From positions 62,001 to 126,000 of the forward strand of contig NZ_NFHH01000002.1 in assembly GCF_002161285.1 (NCBI RefSeq): a DNA stretch of 64,000 nt. Direction: 5' to 3'. How positions within the stretch are numbered: position 1 is the stretch's first letter; each line of letters starts with the position of its first letter. This document shows, one piece after another, positions 7,664 to 18,021 of the stretch. This DNA comes from Blautia sp. An81. Lineage in GTDB: Bacteria > Bacillota > Clostridia > Lachnospirales > Lachnospiraceae. The notes beneath the pieces were generated by a model. That model was given only the letters and a program-made list of their open reading frames with translations. It ran no database searches and was not told where the DNA came from. Position numbers and translations under genes: made by a program.

Positions 7664-10150
7664 TTAACGTCCGATATCGTATACGCTGCGGACTCGGAGG
7701 CCTACAGGCTCTCCTCTTAAAATTTTTACTCTTCGTTCTCCGCCGTTCATATCAAAATAGTTGTCTTCCAGAACAAGATCCTCCTTTTCATTGAGAATCT
7801 CCACGCTTTTTGCATAGGAAGAAGCTTTTACTACCAGTTCATCTCCATCTACCTGAACCTGAAGCTGAGGGTCTACATAGTGGAAATATTTAGGGTAGGA
7901 GAAGATGACGGTCCCGGAAGAAAGAATATTTCCATTTTCTTCTACATGATAGCTTACATATTCCTCAAACAAATCGGCTTCTGGAAGGAGCACTTTATCC
8001 AGCCAACAGGCAGAGAGGGGAGCTACGGTGATTTCCTGGGATTCTTCCCGTATCACAGATGCGTCGGCTTTTCTCAGAGCCCATTTTACTGTGAGATGTT
8101 TTTCCTCTTTTGTCTCATTTGCCACATTTAAGCGGATAGACTTTTCAAAGGCAAAATGCTGGTGGTTCATATCTGCAGAAGCAGTCATCCAGTTCTGCTC
8201 TTCACAGGAGATCATTACCGGAGCAAAGAACCGCTTTGCATAGTAGTGAAGAGCCTTCCACCGTCCGCAGTAGTCGATAGAAGACCAGGAAGTTACGGGC
8301 CAGCAGTCATTTAACTGCCAGTAAACTGCACCCATACACTGTCCCCGGTTTCTCCGGAAGTGCTCTACTCCATAGCGGATGCCGTCTGCCTGAAGAAGCT
8401 GAGAGGCATATACCAGGGAGGAAAAATCGTAAGGGTACTTGTAGGTCTGCTGGAGGTAATACAGGATTTTTCCGTTGGCAGCGTCATTTCTCTGATGCTT
8501 TTCCATTACATAGGAGAAGATGTTCCAGTCCTGAGGATCATCGCTGATTCCCTCCTCCACTGTTTTGACCGAAGGGAAGGCCTGGAATCCGAACTCAGAA
8601 AGATAGCGGAAACCGTACTTTCTATATTCGGAGAACGGTTTGTTTCCGTGCCATACCTGCCAGAAATGCACGTCTCCCCGGTTGGGGTCCTGGGGATCGT
8701 CGAAGGAGCCCCCTGAAGAAGGGCTGGAGGGCCAGTAAAAGGTTTCCGGGTCGTATTTCTGGAGAACTTTGGGGATGATGCGCTCAAACATGAAAAGATA
8801 ATCCCGGACCTCAGATGGTTTAGAAACCCACAGTCCGTCTTTGACAAAGGACTCCATTTCATTATTGCCGCACCACAGGCCCAGACTGGCATGATGGCGG
8901 AGGCGTTTGATATTGTCTATAAATTCCCGAGTGATATTTTCTTCAAATTTGGCTGTAAGCTCATAAACGGAGCAGGCAAACATAAAGTCTTCCCAGACTA
9001 CCAGGCCCAGCTCATCGCAAAGGTCAAAGAATTCGTCGTCGGGATAGTAGCCGCCGCCCCATACACGGATACTGTTGAAGTTGGCCAGTCTGGCATCCTC
9101 CAGGAGCCGGCGGCGCTTCTGGGAGCTGAGCCTTCCAAGAAGGTGTTCTTCAGGAATGTAATCTCCGCCCATGGCAAAGTATTTTACGCCATTTACCATG
9201 TGGGCAAAAGATTCTCCCCACTGGTCTTTTTCTACACACATGGTCATAGTCCGAAGACCGATTCTCCGGTTCCAGGTATCCAGTACTTCTCCTTTATACA
9301 GCAGGTCAAGGGTTACCTGGTACAGGGGCTGGTCTCCCAGGCCGTTGGGCCACCAGAGTTCCGGCTCCGAAATCAGGGCAGATTCCGGGTTGTTTTCCAG
9401 AGTAAAGGAAGCTCCGTCAGGGGCAGTTACAGTTACCTGATAACCATAGAAGGCCCCTTCTTCTGTGCCGCACAGCTCTTGGAAGGCCTGCTCCTTTTTC
9501 CACTCTCTGGCACTGTAAAAAGAAGGCGCAAAATGAAGAGTCACTTTTCCGTCTTTGTGCTCCTGGGTTACGTATACAGAGTCAATCCGGGCTTTGGAAA
9601 TCCCCAGCAGGGCGACGCTGCGGAAAATTCCTGCATCAGGGAGATGAGCGCCCCAATCCCAGCCATACATATAATGGGCTTTTCGGATATGGCTGAATCC
9701 TTCCCAGGCGTCTTCGCTGCCTCGGGTAGGACATTCTGCAAAGGCCTTTGCGGCGGCCTCAAGGGGGGAGTGGAGCACTGCTTCCAGGATATTCCCTTCA
9801 GATTTTAAGATGCCGACTACAGGGAATTCCCAGGTCCGGTGCATATTGAAAGCATGACCCAGCAAAATGCCGTTTAAGTAAATATCAGCCATGGTATCGA
9901 TGCCCTCAAAGCGGAGGAGGGCCTGCTCCTGGTCCAGAAGTCCGGGAGCAGCATCGAAAGTACAGCTGTAAATAAAGTCATGATTGATCTCGTCTCGGAC
10001 AAGCTCTTCGTTTCCCTTCCAGTAAGGTTCCGGGATTTTATTATTTTCGGCCAGAACAGTATAGACACTGGTAGGAATGGATGTAGGGAAAGATTCTTGA
10101 GAGTCTGCTCTCCTGAGGCGCCAGCCTGTATCCAGAATTTGCTTGATCAT
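7664..10150 (-). CDS. Glycoside hydrolase family 2 beta-mannosidase
   Basis: 828-residue GH2 enzyme predicted to cut terminal beta-mannosyl residues from manno-oligosaccharides. The N-terminal sugar-binding beta-sandwich contains LRFEGIDTMADIYLNG; the TIM barrel holds the acid/base in WCGNNEME (about Glu431) and the nucleophile in SEFGFQ (about Glu519). WGWDWGAHL and IRVWGGGYYPDDEF are beta-mannosidase-like. No signal peptide, so it works inside the cell. The gene begins 35 bp after the GH94 stop with AGGAGG before ATG 10150, so both are probably one operon. Together with GH94 it suggests that imported mannosyl-glucose or glucomannan oligomers are finished in the cytoplasm. Confidence 0.92.
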   Translation of the reverse strand: MIKQILDTGWRLRRADSQESFPTSIPTSVYTVLAENNKIPEPYWKGNEELVRDEINHDFIYSCTFDAAPGLLDQEQALLRFEGIDTMADIYLNGILLGHAFNMHRTWEFPVVGILKSEGNILEAVLHSPLEAAAKAFAECPTRGSEDAWEGFSHIRKAHYMYGWDWGAHLPDAGIFRSVALLGISKARIDSVYVTQEHKDGKVTLHFAPSFYSAREWKKEQAFQELCGTEEGAFYGYQVTVTAPDGASFTLENNPESALISEPELWWPNGLGDQPLYQVTLDLLYKGEVLDTWNRRIGLRTMTMCVEKDQWGESFAHMVNGVKYFAMGGDYIPEEHLLGRLSSQKRRRLLEDARLANFNSIRVWGGGYYPDDEFFDLCDELGLVVWEDFMFACSVYELTAKFEENITREFIDNIKRLRHHASLGLWCGNNEMESFVKDGLWVSKPSEVRDYLFMFERIIPKVLQKYDPETFYWPSSPSSGGSFDDPQDPNRGDVHFWQVWHGNKPFSEYRKYGFRYLSEFGFQAFPSVKTVEEGISDDPQDWNIFSYVMEKHQRNDAANGKILYYLQQTYKYPYDFSSLVYASQLLQADGIRYGVEHFRRNRGQCMGAVYWQLNDCWPVTSWSSIDYCGRWKALHYYAKRFFAPVMISCEEQNWMTASADMNHQHFAFEKSIRLNVANETKEEKHLTVKWALRKADASVIREESQEITVAPLSACWLDKVLLPEADLFEEYVSYHVEENGNILSSGTVIFSYPKYFHYVDPQLQVQVDGDELVVKASSYAKSVEILNEKEDLVLEDNYFDMNGGERRVKILRGEPVGLRVRSVYDIGR

Positions 10151-10185
10151 GTTCTTTTACCTCCTGATATATAAAGCTTTATAGA

Positions 10186-12621
10186 TTATCCCATGATTAC
10201 TTTTACTTCTACCTGATCTTTTTCTTTAGAGAAGGGAATCAGATTACCCTTTACCGCAGTACCGTCTACGGTCATGGAAGCCACGCCTTTTTCCACATGG
10301 TCAGGATTTGATACCTGGATGTGATAGGTTACGCCTCTGTATTTTCTGGTTACGGTGAAATCCCCGAAATCACCTGGAACACATGGATCTACTTTCAGTC
10401 CCTGAAGAGTGGGCTGGATTCCCAGGATATATTGGGAAATATTTACAAAGGTCCAGGCTGCCGTACCGGTAAGCCAGCTGTTCTTGGCTTCTCCGAAATT
10501 AGGAGCATCCTTGCCTGCCACCATCTGAGAGTATACGTAAGGCTCTGTACGATGAACTTCACTGATTTCTTCTAAGAAGGCCGGGCAGATCTTCTGGTAG
10601 ACTTCAAAGGCTCTTTCTCCTCTGCCTACAATGGCTTCTGAAATGGAAACCCATGGATTGTTATGGCAGAAAATACCTCCGTTTTCCTTATATCCCGGCG
10701 GATAGGAGGAAATTTCTCCCAGGTTCAGATAATAACGGGTATAAGGAGGCTGCAGGATTGTAATGCCGTATTTTGTATCCAGTATTTCTTTTACAGAGTC
10801 AAGGGCCTGGACTGCAAGCCCTTCTTCGATGCCTACGCCTGAGAGAGGAAGGAATCCCTGAGGTTCAATGTAGATTTTTCCTTCTTCACATTCATGAGAG
10901 CCTACCTTGTCAGAATTTGCGTCATAGGCCCGAAGGAACCATTTTCCATCCCAGCCGTCTTTCAAGATTGCCTGGTAGACTTTGTCTACTTCTTCAAGAG
11001 CGTAGTCTGCTTCTTTATCCATGCTGATAAGTTTACATAAATCTGCATATTCTCTTCCGTATTTTACAAACATGCCGGCGATAAATACAGATTCTGCCAC
11101 AGGTCCTTCGCTGGGACCAAAGGTCTGGAAAGATTCTCCCGGATGTTCAGAATAGCAATTCAGGTTCAGACAGTCGTTCCAGTCTGCTCTTCCGATAAGA
11201 GGAAGGCCGTGAGGTCCTTTATGGGCAGCGATAAAATCAAAGGAACGTTTCAGGTGTTCCATAAGGGGAACTGCTGTGGACATATCGTTGTCAAAAGGCA
11301 CCTGTTCTTCCAGAATCGAAAGATCTCCGGTTTCACGGATATAGGCGTTTACTGCAGCGATAAGCCACAGAGGATCGTCGTTGAATCCGCTTCCGATATC
11401 GGAATTTCCCTTTTTGGTCAGGGGCTGATACTGGTGGTAAGCGCTGCCGTCTGGGAACTGTGTGGAAGCAATGTCAATGATACGGTCTCTTGCCCGTTCT
11501 GGAATAAGATGGAGAAATCCCAGAAGGTCCTGACAGGAATCACGGAATCCCATGCCTCTGCCGATACCTGATTCATAATAAGAAGCAGACCGGGACATAT
11601 TAAAGGTTACCATACATTGATACTGGTTCCAGATATTCACCATGCGGTTTACTTTATCATCAGAAGATGCTGCCTGGAAATTGGATAAGAGCTCTTTCCA
11701 ATAACGGCACAGTTCTTCAAAGGCCTGATCTACAGTCTTTTCGTCTCCATATTTTTCCAGAAGCTTTCTGGCTTTGGCTTTATTTACAACATTTGGAGCT
11801 TCCCATTTTTCTTCCTGAGGATTTTCTGCGTAGCCCAGGACAAAAATGAAGGTTTTCCTTTCTCCCGGTTCCAGACAAAGGTCCAGCTGATGGGCAGCGA
11901 TGGGATACCAGCCGCTGGCTACAGAATCTGTCAGTTCTCCTGCCAGAACGGCTTTGGGAGCTTCCGGTCCCTGGTAAACGCCCAGGAATGCGTCTCTGCT
12001 GGTGTCGAAATGGCTTACAGGAGCATTGACACTGTAGAAAGCATAGTGATTCCGGCGTTCTCTGTATTCTGTTTTATGGTAGATGGCAGAACCTTCAATC
12101 TCCACTTCTCCGGTGCTTAAGTTCCGCTGGAAGTTTCTGGAGTCGTCGTCTGCATTCCAGAGACACCATTCTACATAGGAGAAAAGCTGGAAATTTTTCT
12201 TTTCAGAAGAACGGTTGGTCAGGGTAACCTTCTGGATCTGGCAGGGATCCTCTGTAGGAACAAAGCACAGCGCCTGGGCTTTAAGACCGTTTTTCTCTCC
12301 AGTGAAGCGGCTGTAGCCAAGGCCGTGACGGCATTCATAAAAGTCCAGAGGGGTCTTTGTGGGCTGCCAGCCAGGATTCCAGACAGAATCTCCCTCTTTA
12401 ATATAAAAATAATGGCCATTGTTATCATAGGGAACATTGTTGTACCGATAACGGGTGATACGCAGAAGTTTTGCATCCTTATAGAAGCAGTAGCCGCCGC
12501 CGGTATTGGAAATAAGACGGAAAAAGCTATTGGTTCCCAGATAGTTGATCCACGGCAGGGGAGTATCCGGGCGCTCAATTACATATTCCATAGAAGCGTC
12601 ATCAAAAAATCCGTATTTCAT
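10186..12621 (-). CDS. cbp: GH94 cellobiose phosphorylase
   Basis: 811-residue inverting phosphorylase that converts cellobiose plus phosphate to glucose 1-phosphate and glucose, saving ATP. The opening [15 protein letters not shown], the PWINYLG segment and [20 protein letters not shown] match GH94 cellobiose phosphorylases, and RADWNDCLN carries the likely catalytic Asp. The length equals that of clostridial enzymes. I chose ATG 12621, preceded by AGGAGG at 12631-12635, over an upstream start that would add 26 residues. First gene of a minus-strand operon with GH2 beta-mannosidase and an esterase, divergent from a LacI regulator. A close relative acting on another beta-linked disaccharide is possible. 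Confidence 0.92.
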   Translation of the reverse strand: MKYGFFDDASMEYVIERPDTPLPWINYLGTNSFFRLISNTGGGYCFYKDAKLLRITRYRYNNVPYDNNGHYFYIKEGDSVWNPGWQPTKTPLDFYECRHGLGYSRFTGEKNGLKAQALCFVPTEDPCQIQKVTLTNRSSEKKNFQLFSYVEWCLWNADDDSRNFQRNLSTGEVEIEGSAIYHKTEYRERRNHYAFYSVNAPVSHFDTSRDAFLGVYQGPEAPKAVLAGELTDSVASGWYPIAAHQLDLCLEPGERKTFIFVLGYAENPQEEKWEAPNVVNKAKARKLLEKYGDEKTVDQAFEELCRYWKELLSNFQAASSDDKVNRMVNIWNQYQCMVTFNMSRSASYYESGIGRGMGFRDSCQDLLGFLHLIPERARDRIIDIASTQFPDGSAYHQYQPLTKKGNSDIGSGFNDDPLWLIAAVNAYIRETGDLSILEEQVPFDNDMSTAVPLMEHLKRSFDFIAAHKGPHGLPLIGRADWNDCLNLNCYSEHPGESFQTFGPSEGPVAESVFIAGMFVKYGREYADLCKLISMDKEADYALEEVDKVYQAILKDGWDGKWFLRAYDANSDKVGSHECEEGKIYIEPQGFLPLSGVGIEEGLAVQALDSVKEILDTKYGITILQPPYTRYYLNLGEISSYPPGYKENGGIFCHNNPWVSISEAIVGRGERAFEVYQKICPAFLEEISEVHRTEPYVYSQMVAGKDAPNFGEAKNSWLTGTAAWTFVNISQYILGIQPTLQGLKVDPCVPGDFGDFTVTRKYRGVTYHIQVSNPDHVEKGVASMTVDGTAVKGNLIPFSKEKDQVEVKVIMG

Positions 12622-13050
12622 AGTGAAAATCCTCCTGATTATCTTATCAAATAAATTTCGAAAACGATTTAGAAATAATGGCAGAAAATAATCAGTCACT
12701 ATGTATAAAACCTATCAGTCATTAAACTGCAAGACGATTATAACAAAAGGAACAGGGAAATACAAGGCAAAAGTAAGAAAAATGAATATAATTTATCAGG
12801 GCTCGAAAACAAAATTGCGAAATGTTTTCGTAAGAGAAAAGAAAAATAAACAGGAGTTTTTGAAAAAAACACCAGAAAACAGTGCCATATCCATGATAAA
12901 AATGTTATATTATTGTTTAACTGTATGAAAAAACTTGAATTTACGAAATGCCATTGCGAAAATCAAGGAGGATATCTAAAATCTGATGCAGGAAAACGAT
13001 TTAGTAAAAGTGGAGAAGTTGTCAGTGAATAAGGAGGTGGAGACAGATAT
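12622..13050. promoter_or_regulatory. GH94/LacI divergent control region with repeated GAAAACGATTTAG sites
   Basis: The 13-mer GAAAACGATTTAG occurs at 12660-12672, just upstream of the GH94 operon, and again at 12992-13004, just upstream of lacI. The first copy is part of AAATTTCGAAAACGATTT, a LacI-type imperfect palindrome centred on CGAAAACG. Related AAATTGCGAAATG and TTTACGAAATGC strings lie between them. Binding of the LacI protein encoded at 13051 to both ends, with looping, is a reasonable inference. The rest is AT-rich; a 75-codon open frame at 12701-12928 shows no family resemblance and is not called. Confidence 0.55.
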
Positions 13051-14079
13051 ATGGGAGAGAGCGTATCACTGAAAGATATTGCAAAAGCTTGTAATGTTTC
13101 TGTTTCCACAGTCAGTAAGGCGATGAACGACAGGGCTGACGTAAGCAGCGCAAAGAAAGAAGAAATCCGCAGGGTTGCCAGGGAGATGAATTATGTCCCA
13201 AACTATATGGCCTCTGCCCTGAAAAATCAGTATACCAGAAATATTGGCGTGATCCTTGCGGAAGAAGCAGGACAGGGTTTGACCCATGAGCATTTCGCCA
13301 AGATACTGAACAGTTTTAAGGATACGGTGGAAGAAAGAGGATATGTGATCACTTTTTTAAATACCAGCAATTCACCCAGCCGGTTTTCCTATATGAAACA
13401 ATGTCAATATATGAAGTATGACGGGGTGCTTGTGGTCTGCGCAGACTTTCATCAGAAGGAGCTGGATGAGCTTCTTTCATCCAATATACCTGTGGTGGTT
13501 ATTGACCATACGTTAAAGAAACATGTGAATATTGCGTCTAATCAATATGGAGATATGCGCAGACTGATGCAGTTTGTCTTTGACAGAGGACATCGGAAAA
13601 TCGCATATATTCATGGGAAAAACAGCGAAGTGACAAGAGGACGATTATCTGCGTATCTGGATTTTATGAATGAGCATCATCTTCAGGTTCCGAAAGAATA
13701 TGTGTATACCTGTCCTTACAGAGATGTGGAGAGGGCCAATGCTCTGACCAAGGCAGTGCTGGCCCTGCCCAATCGCCCTACCTGTATCCTTTATCCCGAT
13801 GACCTGGCGGCCATCAGCGGGCTGGGCGTGATGCAGGAGATGGGAGTCAGGGTTCCTGAAGACATTTCTATTGCCGGTTATGACGGGATCAGTATTGCAG
13901 GGATTGTAAGACCAAGGCTTACCACTATCCGCCAGGATACGGTTTCTATAGGGATCCAGGCAGGAAACAAGCTGATCAACAGAATTGAATTTCCTGGTAT
14001 AGGGATAGATGGAGAAACGGTTACCGTGGATAGTATGGTAGAGCCGGGAGAAAGCGTAGGCGTTGTGAAAAAAGCGTGA
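13051..14079 (+). CDS. LacI-family transcriptional regulator
   Basis: 342-residue repressor. The N-terminal LacI helix-turn-helix is clear (VSLKDIAKACNVSVSTVSKAMND) with the hinge helix region ending in YMASALKNQ; the rest is a periplasmic-binding-protein-like sugar sensor with the usual ending PRLTTIRQD. ATG 13051 follows AAGGAGGTGG. A short frame starting at ATG 12986 overlaps its start and might couple translation. It is divergent from the GH94/GH2/esterase operon and precedes decayed sugar genes, so it probably controlled a larger beta-glucoside or mannoside regulon. Ligand unknown. Confidence 0.9.
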   Translation: MGESVSLKDIAKACNVSVSTVSKAMNDRADVSSAKKEEIRRVAREMNYVPNYMASALKNQYTRNIGVILAEEAGQGLTHEHFAKILNSFKDTVEERGYVITFLNTSNSPSRFSYMKQCQYMKYDGVLVVCADFHQKELDELLSSNIPVVVIDHTLKKHVNIASNQYGDMRRLMQFVFDRGHRKIAYIHGKNSEVTRGRLSAYLDFMNEHHLQVPKEYVYTCPYRDVERANALTKAVLALPNRPTCILYPDDLAAISGLGVMQEMGVRVPEDISIAGYDGISIAGIVRPRLTTIRQDTVSIGIQAGNKLINRIEFPGIGIDGETVTVDSMVEPGESVGVVKKA

Positions 14080-14153
14080 AGGGAACAGACAATGCAGATG
14101 CACAGAAGAAACTGGATGATTTGACAAAAGCTGTGGAAGGAATGGCAGAGTAG
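14079..14153 (+). pseudogene. Remnant: C-terminal tail of a likely solute-binding protein
   Basis: Directly after the lacI stop, another frame reads KGTDNADAQKKLDDLTKAVE and ends GMAE-stop at 14151. This resembles the C-terminus of ABC sugar-binding lipoproteins, which often end in a helical D-A-x-x-x-L-D-x-L-x-x-A stretch. There is no start or upstream body, so if the reading is right a deletion removed the rest of the transporter. The assignment rests on about 24 residues. Confidence 0.45.
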
Positions 14154-14217
14154 TTTTTGCCAAAGTGATATGTAGTAAGACAAAAATTATAGATAAATTT
14201 ATCAAGTATAAGGAGAT

Positions 14218-15583
14218 TTGTATAAGGGATTTTCTAAAGATTTTATATGGGGCGCTGCTACCAGCGCCTATCAGATTGAGGGCGGCGTCGATAGTACCGG
14301 AAAGGGGCTTCATATCTGGGATGTGTATACAAAAGAGCCGGGTAAGGTCTACTGCGGGCATACGGGAGATATTGCCTGTGACCATTATCACCGCTTTCAG
14401 GAAGATGTGGGAATCATGAAAGAGATGGGACTGAAAGCATACCGGTTTTCCATAGATTGGTCTCGGGTTCTGCCGGAAGGAACAGGGAGAGTAAATGAAG
14501 AAGGGGTACAGTTTTACAGCAATCTAATCGACACTCTTTTAGAAAACAGGATTGAGCCCTATATAACACTGTATCACTGGGAACTGCCATATGAACTGTA
14601 TAAAAAAGGCGGCTGGATGAACCGGGATATTGCAGAGTGGTTTGGAGAATATGCACGTCTCATAGCAGAGTGTTTCAGTGACAGAGTGACCCATTTCTTT
14701 ACGCTGAATGAGCCGCAGTGCTTCGTAGGGCTGGGATTTCTGTCAGGGGGTACATGCACCGGGGCTTAAGTGCTCCATGCGGGATACCTTTGAGATGGCT
14801 CATAATGCTCTCCGTGCCCATGGAAGGGCTGTACAGATGCTGAGGCAGTATGCAAAGCAGCCGCTGATAATCGGTTATGCGCCTACCAGCGGAATTATTT
14901 ATCCGGCTTCAGACCGCCCGGAGGATATTGAAGCGGCCAGGCAAAAGTATTTCTCCATGCCTGAGGAGGATTAGAACTGGACATGGAATGTGGCATGGTG
15001 GTCAGATCCTGTTCTTCTGGGTCATTATCCGGAAGAGGGCCTGATCAGATATGAGAAATATCTGCCCAAGATTACAGAGGAGGATATGAGGCTTATCTCC
15101 GAGCCTATTGATATGTATGGGCAGAACATCTACAATGGAAGAGCGTTTCGTATGGGAGCAGATGGAAAACCGGAGGAAGTGGACCGCATACCCGGATATG
15201 CTAAGACAGCAGCCAACTGGCCGGTGACCCCTGAGTGCCTGTACTGGGGTCCGAAATTTTTGTATGAGAGATATCAAAAGCCTATTTATATCACCGAGAA
15301 CGGCATGGCGTGCCATGACACAATATCCCTGGATGGAAAGGTCCATGACCCAAACAGGATTGACTTTTTGGCACGATATCTGGGACAGCTGAAAAGAGCG
15401 GCGAAAGAGATTGATCTGAAAGGGTATTTTCAGTGGTCACTTATGGATAATTTTGAGTGGGAGAAAGGATATGCAGAACGGTTCGGTCTCGTCTACGTGG
15501 ACTTTGACACCCAGGAACGTATACTGAAGGATTCAGCATACTGGTATAGAGACGTAATCCGGACGAATGGCAGTGAATTATGA
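14218..15583 (+). pseudogene. GH1 6-phospho-beta-/beta-glucosidase, frameshifted and interrupted
   Basis: A nearly full-length GH1 gene in three pieces. Piece one has FIWGAATSAYQIEGG and the acid/base motif TLNEP, then breaks at a run of G residues at 14745-14750, where one extra base ends it at 14769. Piece two continues in another frame (VHAPGLKCSMRDTFEMAHN...) to an in-frame TAG at 14972-14974. Piece three resumes with NWTWNVAWWSDP and carries the nucleophile motif YITENG and the ending typical of GH1. The start is also doubtful: only TTG 14218 is available, 2 nt after AGGAG. Both catalytic residues remain, so decay seems recent. A sequencing error cannot explain both lesions easily. Confidence 0.85.
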
Positions 15584-15648
15584 ATTACATCATGGGAATC
15601 ACATTATAGATAAGCATCAGGAACATAATGTAAAGCGGGTGGGACTGT

Positions 15649-15790
15649 GTGGATGTAATTTGCTCCAGCGGCTATTATCCGGCAGATGACTGGGAGGTAG
15701 AAGGAGAGACTGCTCTTGAAGAGCAGAGGAAATGGTATGAAAAAGCTTTCTGCACCATAGAAAAGAGACCATGGGTCAGTCAGAGAAGAG
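15649..15790 (+). pseudogene. Unidentified gene fragment between GH1 and GH13 remnants
   Basis: An open stretch without start codon reads VDVICSSGYYPADDWEVEGE and continues with ALEEQRKWYEKAFCTIEKRPW before running into the frame of the GH13 remnant at about 15778. Codon use and composition look protein-like. I do not recognise the family; an internal piece of another glycoside hydrolase barrel is possible. It supports repeated deletion in this stretch. Confidence 0.4.
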
Positions 15791-16675
15791 GCTCTGAAAT
15801 ATGCAGGGAATGATGGGCATGAGTTAAATATGGTCTTTCAGTTTGAACATGATAATCTGGATACTCTGGATGGCGAGCGCTGGGCATATCGGAAGGTTCC
15901 TCTGCCAGAACTGAAAGCAGTTTTAAGTAAATGGCAGAATCAGATGAATGGGAAAGCCTGGAATAGTCTGTATTGGACAAATCATGACCAGCCAAGAACC
16001 GTTTCAAGAAGAGGAAATGATGGCAAATACCGCAAGGAAAGCCAGAAAATGCTCTATACTATGCTTATGACCATGCAGGGGACTCCTTACATTTATCAGG
16101 GCGAAGAGATTGGAATGACCAATGTTGCCTTTGACTCCATTGAGGACTACGATGATGTGGAAATCCATAACTGCTGGAGAGAGCGCGTTATAAACGGAAA
16201 CGCTGATCCTGACAAATTGCTGGATGGTATACGCTACAGAGCCAGAGATAATGCCAGAACACCTATGCAGTGGGATGATACTGAAAACGCAGGATTTACC
16301 ACCGGAACTCCTTGGCTGAAGGTAAACCCTAATTATAAAGAAATAAATGTGAAAGAGGCTTTGACAGATAAGGATTCTATTTTGCATTATATGCAGCGTC
16401 TTATAAAAATGAGAAAAGAAAACGAAGTTGCTATATATGAAGACTTTCAAGAATACGAACCGGAAAACGAGCAGCTTTATATATATGAAAGAAATTTCGA
16501 AGAAAAACAGATGCTGGTTGTTCTGAATTTTTCTGAAGAGAGGGCAAAGTTTACGATGCCGGAGGAATGGAAGGGGAAGAAAACAGAACTGCTCATTACG
16601 AATTATCCTGGAGAAAAGGAACTGAAGAATAGAGAGCTGGAGCCTTATGAGGCCATTGTTTGGTTAGCCTTATAG
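15776..16675 (+). pseudogene. GH13 oligo-1,6-glucosidase-like, C-terminal half only
   Basis: Resembles the second half of GH13 alpha-glucosidases of the oligo-1,6-glucosidase group. The frame enters at about 15779 with VREEALKYAGNDGHELN, then NMVFQFEH, the conserved NHDQPR containing the transition-state Asp, GTPYIYQGEEIGMTN and the C-terminal beta domain. The N-terminal half of the barrel, which would carry the catalytic nucleophile and acid/base, is absent, so the product cannot be active. Methionine 15830 could start a 281-residue protein but lacks a ribosome binding site. The intact GH13 gene beginning at 63509 is a separate locus. Confidence 0.85.
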
Positions 16676-16749
16676 GGATTGTTCGGGAACTTTATTTGAA
16701 GCCATATAGAAAGCTGTGTCAATGCTGCTATGAAAGGAGTAATCTAAAA

Positions 16750-17874
16750 ATGACACACTATGAGAGAATTCATTTGGCGATGGCCCACAAGGAGCCTGAT
16801 CGTGTGCCGGTTATGTGCCAGCTGAGTCAGGGATATATGGCAAAAAACGGCGGTGAAGCACCCTTCGATATGTATTTCAATGCAGAGAGTGCAGCCAGGG
16901 CCTTTTTTAAGACACGTAAAGATTTAGATTTTGATGGTATTCTTTTAAATGTATGTTTCGAGGACAACTGGCGTGAAATTTATGAACAGACGAAGGCAGA
17001 GAATACTGTGAATGGGGAACGTTATATCCTTCCGGATGGACGTGTGTATGAGAACCGAAACGACCAACTTACGCTTATCCATGATCCTGGCAAGGAAGAG
17101 AAACTTATGGACATCGAGGATATTGAGCCAGATAATATACCTTTGCGGCTTGACTATTCCGATGCTATGGAGCTTCACAAGCTGGCAGTAGCGGAAGGAA
17201 AGCGGGAGAGTTTTTCAGTACACGGGGAGATTGTCTCTCCTTTTGACTGTTTATGTGTGCTTCTGGGCCTGGAAAACGCTCTGATGGCTATGATTACGGA
17301 CGGGGAAAAGTGTGAATCTATTCTAGAACGTTATGTGAATCAGTGTGTGGCTTTTGCAAAGGCACAAATTGATGTGGGCGTGGATACCATGAAGATATCT
17401 TCCCCTTTTGCAGGAGGGAGTTTTATCTCTCCACAGTTTTACAAACGTTTTGTGGTTCCCTTTGAGAGAGAAGTAGTGCGCCAGATTCATACATATGCTC
17501 CGCAAATCCCGGTATATACCCATACTTGCGGATTTATCAGTGATCGGCTGGAACTAATGGCTTCAAGCGGCATTGATGGAATTGAGTGCATGGATCCGCC
17601 GCCTCTTGGCAATACAGAATTAAAAGATGCCAAGGCACGAGTGGGGGACAAACTCTTTTTAAAGGGAAATATGGACTCTGTCAACGTACTGCTTCAGGCA
17701 ACGCCGGAGAGTCTGGAGGAATATGTGCGGGATTTGATCAGAGACGGTATGTGCGGAGGCGGATATATCTTAAGCTCTGCATGTTCGGTAGCGCCTAATG
17801 TGAAGCCTGAGATTTTAAAGCTGCTTGTACCTTTAGCCGAAAAATATGGTAGATATGCTGCGTTTTCGGAATAA
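16750..17874 (+). CDS. Uroporphyrinogen-decarboxylase-fold (MtaA-type) methyltransferase
   Basis: 374-residue protein of the UroD/MtaA superfamily. It has the MtaA-like zinc motif: THTCG near residue 260 (His-x-Cys) and a later Cys in LSSACSVAPN near 340, used to activate a thiol acceptor for methyl transfer from a corrinoid protein. True heme-synthesis HemE proteins lack this triad. ATG 16750 follows AAAGGAG; a frame open from 16660 overlaps the GH13 remnant but lacks such a site. No corrinoid protein or substrate-specific methyltransferase gene is near, so its partner must be elsewhere. A perfect terminator follows. Substrate unknown; annotation as HemE would be misleading. Confidence 0.8.
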   Translation: MTHYERIHLAMAHKEPDRVPVMCQLSQGYMAKNGGEAPFDMYFNAESAARAFFKTRKDLDFDGILLNVCFEDNWREIYEQTKAENTVNGERYILPDGRVYENRNDQLTLIHDPGKEEKLMDIEDIEPDNIPLRLDYSDAMELHKLAVAEGKRESFSVHGEIVSPFDCLCVLLGLENALMAMITDGEKCESILERYVNQCVAFAKAQIDVGVDTMKISSPFAGGSFISPQFYKRFVVPFEREVVRQIHTYAPQIPVYTHTCGFISDRLELMASSGIDGIECMDPPPLGNTELKDAKARVGDKLFLKGNMDSVNVLLQATPESLEEYVRDLIRDGMCGGGYILSSACSVAPNVKPEILKLLVPLAEKYGRYAAFSE

Positions 17875-17919
17875 ACTCCAGACAAAGGGGCTTTGTATCC
17901 AAAATAAAGTGTACAGAGA

Positions 17920-17972
17920 GGAAGAGACTATTCCATAGAGATTCAGAGTTTTATGGAATAGTCTCTTCCTTA
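17920..17972. terminator. Strong bidirectional terminator
   Basis: GGAAGAGACTATTCCATA (17920-17937) pairs with TATGGAATAGTCTCTTCC (17952-17969), an 18-bp perfect stem, followed by TTATT. It separates the methyltransferase gene (+) from the convergent alarmone synthetase gene (-). Confidence 0.85.
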
Positions 17973-18021
17973 TTCATCAGAGAGACAAAATCGGCATTGA
18001 CCGATAGCCCTTTTTTAAAAT

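Noticed and set aside
12701-12928. 75-codon frame in the GH94/LacI divergent region
   Set aside because: AT-rich, Lys-rich, no ribosome binding site, overlaps the expected promoter and operator area.
16660-16749. N-terminal extension of the MtaA-type methyltransferase
   Set aside because: Overlaps the GH13 remnant and lacks a ribosome site; ATG 16750 has AAAGGAG at proper spacing and begins with the conserved family N-terminus.
16750-17874. HemE of heme synthesis
   Set aside because: The His-x-Cys...Cys zinc pattern and absence of other hem genes favour an MtaA-type methyltransferase.
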